From: Eubacteriales bacterium
Lineage (GTDB): Bacteria; Bacillota_A; Clostridia; Lachnospirales; Lachnospiraceae
Assembly (NCBI GenBank): GCA_030527765.1
Contig: JAUNAE010000042.1
Coordinates: 236 to 17,359, forward strand
DNA length: 17,124 bases
Direction: 5' to 3'
Positions 7,047 to 15,041 of the stretch are shown here, piece after piece (the first letter of the stretch is position 1; each line of letters starts with the position of its first letter). Below the pieces are notes generated by a model. The model searched no databases. It had not been told where the DNA came from and worked only from the letters and a program-made list of their open reading frames with translations. The position numbers and the translations under genes were made by a program.

Positions 7047-8189
7047 TTACCACCTGCTTTCAATCCAGGATCTGGTATCTTTCTCCACTGCAAGAATGGT
7101 CTCCAGATCCGGCTGTTCGATTATCTGATGTCGATCCATGGATTCCCGGATAATGTCATAGATGTCCAGGAAACGAATCTGCTCCTTCAAAAATTTACCC
7201 ACAGCCGCTTCGTTCGCCGCATTAAATACCGTCGGCATGCTTCCGCCTTTGGAAGATGCTTCGATGGCCATCGCCAGTCCCCGGAATGTATCCATATCCG
7301 GTTTTTCGAAGGTAATCTGACGCAAAGTATGAAAGTCCAGGCGTTCTCCATCCAGATAGCGTCTATCCGGATAATAGAGAGCATACTGGATCGGAAGTCT
7401 CATATCCGGAGTTCCAAGCTGTGCCATAATCGCTCCGTCCACAAATTCAATCATGGAATGGATAATACTCTGAGGCTGTACAACTACCTGAATATGATCC
7501 AGATCCATGCCAAAGAGCCATTTTGCTTCCATCACTTCCAGACCCTTGTTTACCAGCGTCGCAGAATCCACGGTTATCTTCTGTCCCATTACCCAGTTCG
7601 GATGCTTCAGCGTATCCGCCAGAGTTACTTTTTCCAGATCTTTTCTGGAGAAACCGCGGAAAGGCCCGCCGGAAGCAGTAATCAGAAGTTTGTGCACCTG
7701 ATTCTTACGCTCTCCATGGAGTGCCTGAAAAATCGCACTGTGCTCACTATCCACCGGAAGGATGGCAACTCCGTATTCCTCTGCAAGAGGCATAATCAGA
7801 TGTCCTGCAGTTACGAGGGTTTCTTTGTTGGCAAGAGCAATGTCTTTGCCCGCTTTAATCGCCGTGACGGTCGGAAGAAGGCCGATCATTCCCACAATCG
7901 CTGTCACAAGAATCTCCGATTCCTCCATGGATGCAAGTTCCAGAAGTCCGTCCATTCCGGTCACTACTCTTGTGTCTGTATCCTGAATTCTTGCAGAAAG
8001 ATCTTTTGCTGCCTTCTCATCCCAGACTGCTGCAAGTTTCGGATGGAACTCACGGACCTGTTCCTCCAGTTTCTTCACATTTCTTCCTGCACTGATTCCT
8101 ACAACTTCAATGTCCTGATTTTTGCGAACCACATCCAGTGTCTGTGTTCCAATAGATCCCGTAGAACCCAAAATTGCAATTTTTTTCAT
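7047..8189 (-). CDS. dxr: 1-deoxy-D-xylulose 5-phosphate reductoisomerase
   Basis: Cytosolic NADPH-dependent enzyme converting DXP to 2-C-methyl-D-erythritol 4-phosphate, the committed step of the MEP isoprenoid pathway. MKKIAILGSTGSIGTQTLD gives the nucleotide-binding glycine loop (residues 8-14). Further family segments are LPVDSEHSAIFQALHG, ITASGGPFRGF, HPNWVMGQKITVDSATL and VNKGLEVMEAKWLFG, holding the metal-binding and substrate residues. An ATG two codons earlier (8195) exists, but only two bases separate it from AGGGAT. ATG 8189 has proper spacing and gives 380 aa, normal for the family. It starts 10 bases after cdsA stops and its end abuts rseP. Its product feeds the undecaprenyl carrier made by UppS, encoded two genes upstream. 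Confidence 0.97.
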   Translation of the reverse strand: MKKIAILGSTGSIGTQTLDVVRKNQDIEVVGISAGRNVKKLEEQVREFHPKLAAVWDEKAAKDLSARIQDTDTRVVTGMDGLLELASMEESEILVTAIVGMIGLLPTVTAIKAGKDIALANKETLVTAGHLIMPLAEEYGVAILPVDSEHSAIFQALHGERKNQVHKLLITASGGPFRGFSRKDLEKVTLADTLKHPNWVMGQKITVDSATLVNKGLEVMEAKWLFGMDLDHIQVVVQPQSIIHSMIEFVDGAIMAQLGTPDMRLPIQYALYYPDRRYLDGERLDFHTLRQITFEKPDMDTFRGLAMAIEASSKGGSMPTVFNAANEAAVGKFLKEQIRFLDIYDIIRESMDRHQIIEQPDLETILAVEKDTRSWIESRW

Positions 8190-8199
8190 AAACATATCC

Positions 8200-9000
8200 C
8201 TACATATTCATATTTAACAGCAGTTTCGAGAGGAAATAGATAACAGGTGCGGTAATAATCACACTGTCGAATCGGTCCATAATTCCTCCATGTCCCGGAA
8301 TCAGTGTTCCATAATCCTTGATTCCTTTGTTTCTCTTAATGGCGGATGCTGCAAGATCACCAACCATAGAGATCAGCGCACCGCAAACACAGATGATGCC
8401 GTACTCTACAACCTGTCCCTTCGTAGCATAAGCATAGATTCCACCCAGAAGTGCCGCACCTACAACACCGCCGATGGCACCTTCCACCGATTTCTTCGGG
8501 CTTAATACCGGAGACATCTTATGTTTTCCAATGAGCATTCCCACACAATATGCACAGGTGTCACATCCCCAGGAACAAAGGAATGTCAGCCACACAAGAT
8601 ACTGTCCGTTCGGAAGCATTCTTGTGAGATAAATGAAAGACAGCATGACTGCGACATAAACCAGCCCAAAATATGCTGCCATAATCTGCTCTGCCTGATA
8701 TTTCGGGTATTGAAACACATAGACGAACAACATAAGGAGCATTGCCACAATCAAGGTCATCATTCCATAGGTTTCAAATCCAAGCAAAAGACTTCCATAA
8801 TACAAAATGGCTGCCAGATAGCCCGCACCTTCCAGAATGCCAAAAGAATCCTTGTGAACTCCCATTGCTTTGTAAAGTTCTCTCATTCCGATCAGGGAGA
8901 TACCCAGCATGGTAAAAAACAGCACATAATTTCCCGTAATAATAACAAGAAGCGCAATGATTACCAGGATAATTCCACTGATCAATCTTGTCTTAAACAT
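8200..9000 (-). CDS. cdsA: Phosphatidate cytidylyltransferase
   Basis: Integral membrane enzyme (266 aa) making CDP-diacylglycerol from phosphatidic acid and CTP, the precursor of anionic phospholipids. About seven hydrophobic segments run through the chain, starting at the very N-terminus. The C-terminal third contains the CDP-alcohol signature: CDTCAYCVGMLIGKHKMSP followed by LSPKKSVEGAIGG. After it come KRNKGIKDYGTLIPGHGG and the metal-binding MDRFDS. The ATG immediately follows the uppS stop, and its Shine-Dalgarno GGAGG lies in the last uppS codons, so translation is coupled. Length is typical. Its place between uppS and dxr is the widely conserved bacterial order. Confidence 0.97.
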   Translation of the reverse strand: MFKTRLISGIILVIIALLVIITGNYVLFFTMLGISLIGMRELYKAMGVHKDSFGILEGAGYLAAILYYGSLLLGFETYGMMTLIVAMLLMLFVYVFQYPKYQAEQIMAAYFGLVYVAVMLSFIYLTRMLPNGQYLVWLTFLCSWGCDTCAYCVGMLIGKHKMSPVLSPKKSVEGAIGGVVGAALLGGIYAYATKGQVVEYGIICVCGALISMVGDLAASAIKRNKGIKDYGTLIPGHGGIMDRFDSVIITAPVIYFLSKLLLNMNM

Positions 9001-9714
9001 TTATTTTGTCTCCTCCTTCACGCCGCCATATCTTCGGTCTCGATGATTGTATACTTCAATCGCCTCAATCAGCTGTTCCTTATGGAAATCCGGCCATGCA
9101 ACATCGGTAAAATAAAATTCCGTATATGCAAGCTGCCACAGAAGATAATTGGAAAGGCGCATTTCACCACTGGTACGAATCATAAGATCCGGATCCGGAA
9201 CTCCGGCAGTATCAAGATAATTCTCAAATACATCTTCTGTAATCTCTTCCGGAGAAAGTTCTCCCTGAAGGGTGTCTGCTGCCAGTTTTCGAATGCCTCT
9301 GACAATCTCATCTCTGCTTCCGTAATTTAAAGCGATCTGGAAGTAAAGCTCTGTGTAATTCTTAGAATGCTCTTCAAGGGTACGGATTTTTTCCTGGATA
9401 TCCTCATCAAACACGGAAATATCTCCAATGACCTTCACCCTCATCTGATTTCGATCGGAAATCTTGATGCAGCGTTTGAGGTAACTGCGGAACAATTTCA
9501 TCAGACCTTCCACTTCTTCTCTGGATCGTTTCCAGTTCTCTGTAGAAAAGGCATAAACCGTCAGATAATGAATCCCCAGATCCTTCACATCATCGCAGAT
9601 CGACTCCAGATTTGCGCATCCCTTCATATGACCATAACTTCTTGGCATTCCTTTCGCCTTGGCCCATCTTCCATTGCCATCCAAAATGATAGCTACGTGG
9701 TTTGGTATCTTCAT
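9001..9714 (-). CDS. uppS: Isoprenyl transferase (undecaprenyl diphosphate synthase)
   Basis: Cytosolic cis-prenyltransferase that extends farnesyl diphosphate with isopentenyl diphosphate to the C55 carrier used for peptidoglycan and other wall polymers. The N-terminus MKIPNHVAIILDGNGRWAKA holds the catalytic aspartate (D12) and the phosphate-binding GNGRWA loop. RTSGEMRLSNYLLWQLAYTE and the WPDF segment near the C-terminus complete the family pattern. The frame is open to 9774, but ATG 9714 is chosen: GGAGGAG sits 4 bases upstream, the conserved block starts there, and the length becomes 237 aa, as usual. It follows frr after a hairpin (9775-9802) and is directly joined to cdsA. I saw no convincing separate promoter in the 60 bases before it. 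Confidence 0.97.
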   Translation of the reverse strand: MKIPNHVAIILDGNGRWAKAKGMPRSYGHMKGCANLESICDDVKDLGIHYLTVYAFSTENWKRSREEVEGLMKLFRSYLKRCIKISDRNQMRVKVIGDISVFDEDIQEKIRTLEEHSKNYTELYFQIALNYGSRDEIVRGIRKLAADTLQGELSPEEITEDVFENYLDTAGVPDPDLMIRTSGEMRLSNYLLWQLAYTEFYFTDVAWPDFHKEQLIEAIEVYNHRDRRYGGVKEETK

Positions 9715-9774
9715 GCTTCTCCTCCACTGTATATTCGAAAGATTTTTCTTCACAAGTACGTTCTTCTCTAACAA

Positions 9775-9802
9775 ACAGAGAGCCCTCTGGAGAGCTCTCT
9801 GT
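9775..9802 (-). terminator. Candidate terminator/attenuator between frr and uppS
   Basis: Arms ACAGAGAGC (9775-9783) and GCTCTCTGT (9794-9802) give a 9-bp stem extended by inner CTC/GAG pairs. On the minus strand it is followed by TTGTTAG, a weak U-tract, so partial termination or RNA processing is more likely than a full stop. Confidence 0.6.
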
Positions 9803-9818
9803 TCATTTCGCTGTTTAA

Positions 9819-10370
9819 TTATACAGTCATAATCTCTTTGGATTTCTTCTCAACGGAAGCATCTACATTCTTCACATACTTGTCAGTAAGCTTCTGAATG
9901 TTCTCTTCCAGTTCTTTGATCTCATCCTCGGAAACATCCTGTTTTGCAAGTTTTTTGAATGCATCGTTTGCATCACGACGAATATTTCTTACGGCAACCT
10001 TTGCAGCTTCGCCTTTTTTCTTAACGTCTTTTACCAGATCTTTACGACGCTCTTCGGTCAGTTCCGGGAATACAAGACGAATGACTTTACCGTCATTTCC
10101 CGGATTCAGGCCAAGATCAGAAGTAAGAATTGCTTTTTCGATTGCTTTGATCAGACTGGATTCCCATGGCTGAATCTGAATCATTCTTGCTTCCGGAACA
10201 GTAATGTTAGCTACCTGCTGAATCGGAGTTGGGGCTCCATAGTAATCAACAGTCAGTTTGTCAAGAATGTGCGGGTTTGCTCTACCAGCACGGATGGTTG
10301 CAAGCTCTGTGTCAAGAGCCTGCAAAGTTTTCTGCATTTTGTTTTCGTATTTCTGAATTCTTTCGTCCAT
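9819..10370 (-). CDS. frr: Ribosome recycling factor
   Basis: Cytosolic factor (183 aa, normal size) that with EF-G splits post-termination ribosomes. The chain begins [20 protein letters not shown] and continues with [12 protein letters not shown], which forms the first long helix. Then come the beta-rich domain II ([20 protein letters not shown]) and [20 protein letters not shown]. The two C-terminal helices are lysine-rich ([20 protein letters not shown]). ATG 10370 has AAGGAG at a 6-base spacing. It follows pyrH after 27 bases, the near-universal pyrH-frr pairing, and precedes uppS across a hairpin. Confidence 0.98.
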   Translation of the reverse strand: MDERIQKYENKMQKTLQALDTELATIRAGRANPHILDKLTVDYYGAPTPIQQVANITVPEARMIQIQPWESSLIKAIEKAILTSDLGLNPGNDGKVIRLVFPELTEERRKDLVKDVKKKGEAAKVAVRNIRRDANDAFKKLAKQDVSEDEIKELEENIQKLTDKYVKNVDASVEKKSKEIMTV

Positions 10371-10397
10371 ATGAAGCTCCTTCTCTTTTTCCTTTAT

Positions 10398-11093
10398 TTA
10401 CACGGTCACACGCGTACCGGAAAAGTTTCCGTTTACGGCATTGACAATGCTGTTCTCTTCATCAAGTCCAAATACAAGCATCGGCATTTTCTGTTCCATG
10501 CACATAATAGATGCTGTAAGGTCCATCGCTGCCAGTTTCTGGGCAACAACCTCTTCGATCGTAATCTCATCGTATTTCTTTGCATTCGGATTCAGTTTCG
10601 GATCACTGTCATAGATACCATCCACTGCTTTTGCAAGAAGAATCGCATCTGCTTCAATTTCTACTGCGCGAAGAACGGTTGCTGTATCTGTGGAGAAATA
10701 CGGATGTCCGGTACCACCGGCAAAAAATACAAGTTTTCCCTCAGCAAAACTTCTCTCAACCGCATCCTTAGAATATAAGGTCGTGAATCCGCCACAGGTA
10801 AATGGCGTGAAAATCTCAGTCTTCAGTCCGACATATCTGCAGATATCAGAAACATAAATGCAGTTCATAATGGTTGCAAGCATTCCAATCTGGTCTGCTT
10901 TATTACGGTTGATGGTCTCACTGGTACGTCCTCTCCAGAAGTTACCGCCTCCGATAACAATACCGATTCCCAGACCCTCTTCTGCGATTTTTTTGATCTG
11001 CTCAGCAACTTTCAGAACAGTTTTTTCATCAAAACCCGTGTGTTTCTCTCCCGCAAGTGCCTCACCGCTTAATTTCAACAATACTCTTTTCAT
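10398..11093 (-). CDS. pyrH: UMP kinase
   Basis: Cytosolic hexameric amino-acid-kinase-fold enzyme (231 aa) phosphorylating UMP to UDP in pyrimidine synthesis. The ATP site KLSGEALAGE is at residues 7-16 and the glycine loop GGGNFWRGR at 48-56. FAGGTGHPYFSTDTATVLRA and LAKAVDGIYDSDP mark the UMP and phosphate contacts. The family is usually GTP-activated and UTP-inhibited. The Shine-Dalgarno region is purine-rich but not ideal (GGGAGAAGAGAG before the ATG). It is the second gene of the operon, 27 bases after the lipoprotein. The rpsB-tsf pair that often precedes pyrH is not present. Confidence 0.98.
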   Translation of the reverse strand: MKRVLLKLSGEALAGEKHTGFDEKTVLKVAEQIKKIAEEGLGIGIVIGGGNFWRGRTSETINRNKADQIGMLATIMNCIYVSDICRYVGLKTEIFTPFTCGGFTTLYSKDAVERSFAEGKLVFFAGGTGHPYFSTDTATVLRAVEIEADAILLAKAVDGIYDSDPKLNPNAKKYDEITIEEVVAQKLAAMDLTASIMCMEQKMPMLVFGLDEENSIVNAVNGNFSGTRVTV

Positions 11094-11120
11094 TTGCTCT
11101 CTTCTCCCTGACTGTAATAA

Positions 11121-12092
11121 TTACCAAACTCCGGCAACAACTTCATTTCCGTCCTCATCCACGGAAGTGGACACCGTGAAGGTATCGTAGTAGTGATATC
11201 CTGTCTGACCCGTTTCAGGCTCATTTGCATACTCACTGCTAGACGGCGCGCCGATGGCTCCTACCAATGTATCAAGACTCTGACCGATGTAGCCTGCTGC
11301 CTCCTGTGCTCCGGAATCATCAATTTCAGTATCCGGGTCCGGTTCTACATTCGGATCCGGTTCCTCTGCCTGTGTCGGTACAGGAGTCGGTGTCTCCAGT
11401 GGATCCTGAGTCTCTTCCGGTGTCGGAGTTGGTGTTAACTCCTCGTCCTCATCTTCAGTCTCGGAAGCTTCAAGACCTATGCGGCGTTTTACAGATTCCA
11501 GAGTTGATACCTCCTTACCGTTGCTTCCTTTGGTTCTGTATTTCACATATGGAATCGCACCGTCATCGGAACCCTCTACGCAGAACACAATCGAAGAAAT
11601 CGAATCCAGCGGAAGACCTCTGAAAAAGTATTCATTGGCATTCTCATTGGAAAAGGCAACTCGAATATCATATGCTTTAATCGCCTCTCCATTGTCATCT
11701 GTGGTTTTTGGTTCATAATAATACAGTGCTTTGTCTTTATTTGCCAGTTTGAAGGAAGCCTGAATCTGCTCATCTCCCCATTCGTCCATCATGGTATACT
11801 GTTCCGTATTCGGGCGAACGTATAACTCCGCAATCTCTGCCCCAAGCTGATTCTCCAGGGTAATCTCGTTTGCAGATGCAGTCTTGGTGCCGATCACATT
11901 GGAGAGTTCGGATTCCTTGTCTTCTTCATTCTTCTGCATGTTCACAAGAGCCCCTTCCGTCACTGTCGGCACGGGAGTCGGAGTTACAGAAACAACTTCT
12001 TCCGTAACTGCTGGTTCCTTGTCCTTACCACAGCCGGACATCAGAATGCAGACTGCTGCCATTCCGGCTATAACTAAGTACTTTTTCTTCAT
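11121..12092 (-). CDS. Lipoprotein of unknown function, first gene of the pyrH operon
   Basis: Not recognised as a named protein (323 aa). MKKKYLVIAGMAAVCILMSGC is a lipoprotein signal with lipobox L-M-S-G-C (Cys21), so it should be anchored outside the membrane. A short Thr/Pro spacer (34-43) follows. Residues about 78-175 look like a compact beta-type domain: a pattern of a short Asn-containing lead, EIAELYVRP, a conserved-looking WGDEQ, then YDIRVAFSN and the strand SISSIVFCVEG. A long acidic, Thr-Pro-rich linker (about 211-262) leads to a small C-terminal domain. That domain contains YIGQSLDTLVGAIGAP and GYHYYDTFTVST, resembling the SmpA/BamE-like 'G-x-x-x-x-x-V-x-x-x-G-x-P' layout. These resemblances come from pattern reading, not a search. 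It has its own consensus promoter and heads an operon of nucleotide, translation and envelope genes, which suggests an envelope role. Confidence 0.85.
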   Translation of the reverse strand: MKKKYLVIAGMAAVCILMSGCGKDKEPAVTEEVVSVTPTPVPTVTEGALVNMQKNEEDKESELSNVIGTKTASANEITLENQLGAEIAELYVRPNTEQYTMMDEWGDEQIQASFKLANKDKALYYYEPKTTDDNGEAIKAYDIRVAFSNENANEYFFRGLPLDSISSIVFCVEGSDDGAIPYVKYRTKGSNGKEVSTLESVKRRIGLEASETEDEDEELTPTPTPEETQDPLETPTPVPTQAEEPDPNVEPDPDTEIDDSGAQEAAGYIGQSLDTLVGAIGAPSSSEYANEPETGQTGYHYYDTFTVSTSVDEDGNEVVAGVW

Positions 12093-12186
12093 AAAACATT
12101 GCCTCCTAAGCGGATCTTCATCCGTTTACATTTGCTGTCAGCATCACTTCGGTGCAGTAAGCAGCTGCAACAAAAGTCATACTTTT
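12093..12186 (-). promoter_or_regulatory. Structured leader of the lipoprotein-pyrH operon
   Basis: About 94 bases separate the predicted start of transcription from the ATG. Read on the minus strand, the leader can form AGCAAAAGT/ACTTTTGTT (loop ATG) right at its 5' end. A small CAC-CGAA-GTG hairpin follows in the middle, and CGGAT-GAAG-ATCCG (12111-12124) sits immediately before the AGGAGG ribosome site. The last one shares its stem with the dispersed repeat but in the opposite orientation. No known riboswitch was recognised, and no terminator lies in the leader. Confidence 0.5.
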
Positions 12187-12192
12187 GCTAAC

Positions 12193-12221
12193 ATTATGGC
12201 AAAGTATAGGACTATTGTCAA
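12193..12221 (-). promoter_or_regulatory. Sigma-A promoter of the lipoprotein-pyrH-rseP operon
   Basis: TTGACA (12216-12221), a 17-base spacer and CATAAT (12193-12198) on the minus strand. It lies between the smpB stop (12272) and the lipoprotein leader. No terminator follows smpB, so read-through from the secG-rnr-smpB side may add to its activity. Confidence 0.88.
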
Positions 12222-12271
12222 CCAAAGTGCTTTTTATTTCACGAATTTTTAACGAATTGTGCACATGATTT

Positions 12272-12742
12272 TTAGTAGAGATTTTTTACTTTAAAATCAC
12301 GTTCGGCTTCTCTTCGCTGGTCTTTTTTGGCAATATCCTCTCTCTTGTCATAGATCTTCTTACCTCTTGCCAGACCAATCTCTACCTTGACGAGACTGTC
12401 TTTAAAGTACACCTGAAGCGGAACCAGGGTATAGCCTTTTTCCTTCAGTTTTGCTTCGATCTTCCGAATCTCGTATCGATGCATCAGAAGTTTTCTAACG
12501 CGAAGAGGATCTTTATTAAAGATATTTCCTTTCTCATAAGGGCTGACATGCATACCGTATACATAGACTTCCCCTTTTTCAATTTTGACAAATGCTTCTT
12601 TGATACTGCATTTTCCCATACGCATGGATTTTACTTCCGTACCTGCAAGGGCGATGCCTGCCTCGTATTTTTCATCAATGAAATAATCATGGAAGGCTTT
12701 TTTGTTATTTGCGATCAGTCGGGTTCCTTTTTTCTTAGCCAT
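12272..12742 (-). CDS. smpB: SsrA-binding protein (tmRNA partner)
   Basis: Small basic protein (156 aa) that carries tmRNA into stalled ribosomes for trans-translation. The family sequence is continuous: [60 protein letters not shown]. The basic C-terminal tail begins [19 protein letters not shown] and ends at residue 156; this tail mimics the codon-anticodon duplex. The frame is open to 12781, but ATG 12742 has AGGAGGAG at a good distance and the family's standard N-terminus. It follows rnr by 73 bases; RNase R degrades trans-translation targets, which fits the pairing. The ssrA RNA gene is not in this window. Confidence 0.98.
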   Translation of the reverse strand: MAKKKGTRLIANNKKAFHDYFIDEKYEAGIALAGTEVKSMRMGKCSIKEAFVKIEKGEVYVYGMHVSPYEKGNIFNKDPLRVRKLLMHRYEIRKIEAKLKEKGYTLVPLQVYFKDSLVKVEIGLARGKKIYDKREDIAKKDQRREAERDFKVKNLY

Positions 12743-12815
12743 TTCGCTCCTCCTGTATCCATGTGAAGCGGTTGTTTCCAATCTGCTTCTCTTGTGTCTC
12801 GTAAAGTCACTCTCG

Positions 12816-14933
12816 TCAATCCACAGAATCCTCTACAAGAATAAAATCTACGGTCTTTTCCTGAACATTCGCATATTCAGCCAGTACTGTCACTTTTTCT
12901 CCCAGACGATACACACGACCGGTATGTTCTCCAATGAGTTCCGATGTCTCCTGATCAAAAATATAATAATCATCTCTCAGGCTTCCAATGGGCACAAGTC
13001 CTTCTACTGTATTCGGAAGTTCCACATAAAGTCCCCAGCCGGTAACTCCGGAAATAATTCCTGTGAAGCGTTCTCCAAGATGCCAGGACATGTACTCTGC
13101 CTTCTTCATCTTATCAGCTTCCCTCTCAACTTCCTGGGCTCTTCGCTCGCACATACTGGACTGCTGACAAACCTGATCCAACATTCCACGATAATTCTCC
13201 GTTCTGCCTTCTCGCTCCAGACGTCCTCTCAGACGGTCTTTAATAATTCTGTGAATCTGCAGATCCGGGTAGCGGCGAATCGGTGATGTGAAATGGCAAT
13301 AGTATTTCGCTGCCAGACCAAAATGTCCACTGCACTCCTGGGTATATTTTGCCTGTTTCATTGTTCTAAGAGTCAGTCTGGAAATCTGCGCTTCATTTGG
13401 AAGATCTGCAATCTGCTCCAGGATCTGCTGAACTTCCTTCGGTGTCACATCCTGTCCCTTCTTCTCCACCGGTATTCCCTGATTTCTGAGAAGAGTCAGA
13501 AGGCTCTCCATTTTCTCCGGATCCGGTTCTTCGTGGGTACGATAAACAAACGGCAGTCCTTCTTTACAATATTCTCTTGCAACTGTCTCATTCGCCTGAA
13601 GCATGAAATCCTCTATAATTCTTGTGGCATCATTTGCTTCATAAGGAACGACATCGATTGCTTTTCCCGCCTCGTTCAAAATAATTTTTGCTTCCGGAAA
13701 ATCAAAATCGATGGAGCCGCGGGAATGTCGATTTCTTCGAATAGCATCGGAAAGTTCCTTCATATTCAAGAACATCGAAACGAGATCCCCGTAAGGCTCT
13801 CTGTCAATCTTATTCTCCAAAATTTCGCAAACTTCATGATAACTCATTCTGCGATCAACCCGAATCACCGTCTCCGCAATTTCGTAAGAAACCATTTCTC
13901 CTTGCTCATTCAGGTCCATAAGGCAGCTGAGGGCCAGTCTGTCTTCTCCGGCATTCAGAGAACAGATTCCATTACTCAATCTTTTGGGAAGCATCGGAAT
14001 GACACGATCCGGAAGATATACACTGGTTCCCCTCTTAAGTGCTTCCCTGTCAAGGGCACTTCCTCCCTGCACGTAGTTGCTTACATCTGCAATATGTACG
14101 CCCAGATGCCAGATATTCCCTTCCTTGGACAGAGAAACCGCATCATCAAGATCTTTGGCGTCCTCTCCGTCGATGGTGACCATCTGAACAGATCGAAGAT
14201 CTTTTCTTCCGTTGCAGTCTGCCTCAGAAATCTTATCCGGAACACGATCTGCCTGTTTCGAAACCTTCTCCGGAAACTCTTCCGGAAGTCCATAACTTCT
14301 CACAATTGCAAGAATATCTGTTCCCGGTGTTCTGAGATTTCCCAGAACTTCTTTGATCTCTCCTTCCGGAGAACGACTTAAATTTCCATAATCGGTAATC
14401 GTCACAACTACCTTATCTCCGTTTTTGACACCCTTCGCTTTTTTCTCAGGTATATAAATATCTTTGCTGAATTTTGGATGATCGCTTACGACAAAACAAA
14501 TTTTGTGATTTTTCTGAAAAGTACCTACGATCTCCGGCATTCCTCTCTCCAGAATTTTCACAACCGCACCTTCCCTGCGCTTTCCTTTGCTCTGCTCCGG
14601 ACGAATCACAATCTGCACTCTGTCCTGATGCATTGCAGTTGCTGTATCTTCTGCGGGAACAAAAATATCCTGTTCTTCCCCTTCTATTTCTACGAATCCA
14701 AAACCTCTGGCATTTCCAATGAAAATACCTTCCGCCAGTTCTCCTTTGATTCTGCGATTTCTTTTCAGAAGATCTTCCTGCTTTTCATGTATTATTTTTT
14801 TTGATTTTCCATGATGGGAATGTAATCGTTCCTCACGGAACTCTCCTCTTTTTTTTGAAAAACTACTCTTCTTCTCCTGTTTCATCGAAGAGTTCTGTTT
14901 CTTTTTTTTCTCTTTTTTATTGCCTTTTGCCAT
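12816..14933 (-). CDS. rnr: Ribonuclease R
   Basis: Processive 3'-to-5' exoribonuclease (705 aa) that degrades structured RNA, assists tmRNA quality control and is cytosolic. Domain order: a very basic tail (residues 1-60, many Lys), cold-shock domains beginning at [20 protein letters not shown], and the RNB catalytic domain from about 245. In the RNB domain the metal ligands are in [14 protein letters not shown] (253-266), followed by [12 protein letters not shown] and [20 protein letters not shown]. An S1 domain ([20 protein letters not shown]) closes the protein almost at its end. The helix-turn-helix region common at the N-terminus of RNase R is not apparent; the lysine-rich tail stands in its place. 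ATG 14933 has GGAGAG at a short spacing. The gene lies 22 bases behind a strong terminator and upstream of smpB. Confidence 0.96.
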   Translation of the reverse strand: MAKGNKKEKKKKQNSSMKQEKKSSFSKKRGEFREERLHSHHGKSKKIIHEKQEDLLKRNRRIKGELAEGIFIGNARGFGFVEIEGEEQDIFVPAEDTATAMHQDRVQIVIRPEQSKGKRREGAVVKILERGMPEIVGTFQKNHKICFVVSDHPKFSKDIYIPEKKAKGVKNGDKVVVTITDYGNLSRSPEGEIKEVLGNLRTPGTDILAIVRSYGLPEEFPEKVSKQADRVPDKISEADCNGRKDLRSVQMVTIDGEDAKDLDDAVSLSKEGNIWHLGVHIADVSNYVQGGSALDREALKRGTSVYLPDRVIPMLPKRLSNGICSLNAGEDRLALSCLMDLNEQGEMVSYEIAETVIRVDRRMSYHEVCEILENKIDREPYGDLVSMFLNMKELSDAIRRNRHSRGSIDFDFPEAKIILNEAGKAIDVVPYEANDATRIIEDFMLQANETVAREYCKEGLPFVYRTHEEPDPEKMESLLTLLRNQGIPVEKKGQDVTPKEVQQILEQIADLPNEAQISRLTLRTMKQAKYTQECSGHFGLAAKYYCHFTSPIRRYPDLQIHRIIKDRLRGRLEREGRTENYRGMLDQVCQQSSMCERRAQEVEREADKMKKAEYMSWHLGERFTGIISGVTGWGLYVELPNTVEGLVPIGSLRDDYYIFDQETSELIGEHTGRVYRLGEKVTVLAEYANVQEKTVDFILVEDSVD

Positions 14934-14955
14934 AAACTCTCCTTATCGTATGATG

Positions 14956-14988
14956 AAAAAAACACTCTTGACTAAACCAAGAGTGTTT
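14956..14988 (-). terminator. Strong intrinsic terminator between secG and rnr
   Basis: A perfect 11-bp stem (14960-14970 with 14978-14988; loop of 7) is followed on the minus strand by seven T residues. It stands 25 bases after the secG stop and only 22 bases before the rnr ATG, leaving no room for a promoter in between. Confidence 0.93.
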
Positions 14989-15012
14989 CCTTTGTACTGA
15001 TTCTTTTGAATG

Positions 15013-15041
15013 ATTATAACATATTCAGGACTGCTGCAAGT
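15013..15041 (-). promoter_or_regulatory. Possible rnr promoter inside the 3' end of secG
   Basis: On the minus strand the last secG codons and stop spell TGTTATAAT, a perfect extended -10 element (TATAAT at 15013-15018). The -35 position at 17 bases (ACTTGC, 15036-15041) is poor. If active, transcription would begin near 15006 and run straight through the terminator at 14956-14988 before rnr. Confidence 0.4.

Noticed and set aside
7020..8243. Long plus-strand open frame (407 codons) opposite dxr
   Set aside because: Entirely antisense to a canonical dxr; basic, His/Cys-rich composition typical of a shadow frame.
9715..9774. Promoter for uppS (TTGTGA and TATACA with 16-base spacing)
   Set aside because: The start of transcription would fall inside the Shine-Dalgarno site, so it could not give a normally translated uppS message.
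12222..12271. tmRNA gene (ssrA) or terminator next to smpB
   Set aside because: Only 50 AT-rich bases before the next promoter, too short for tmRNA, and no stem with a U-tract was found.
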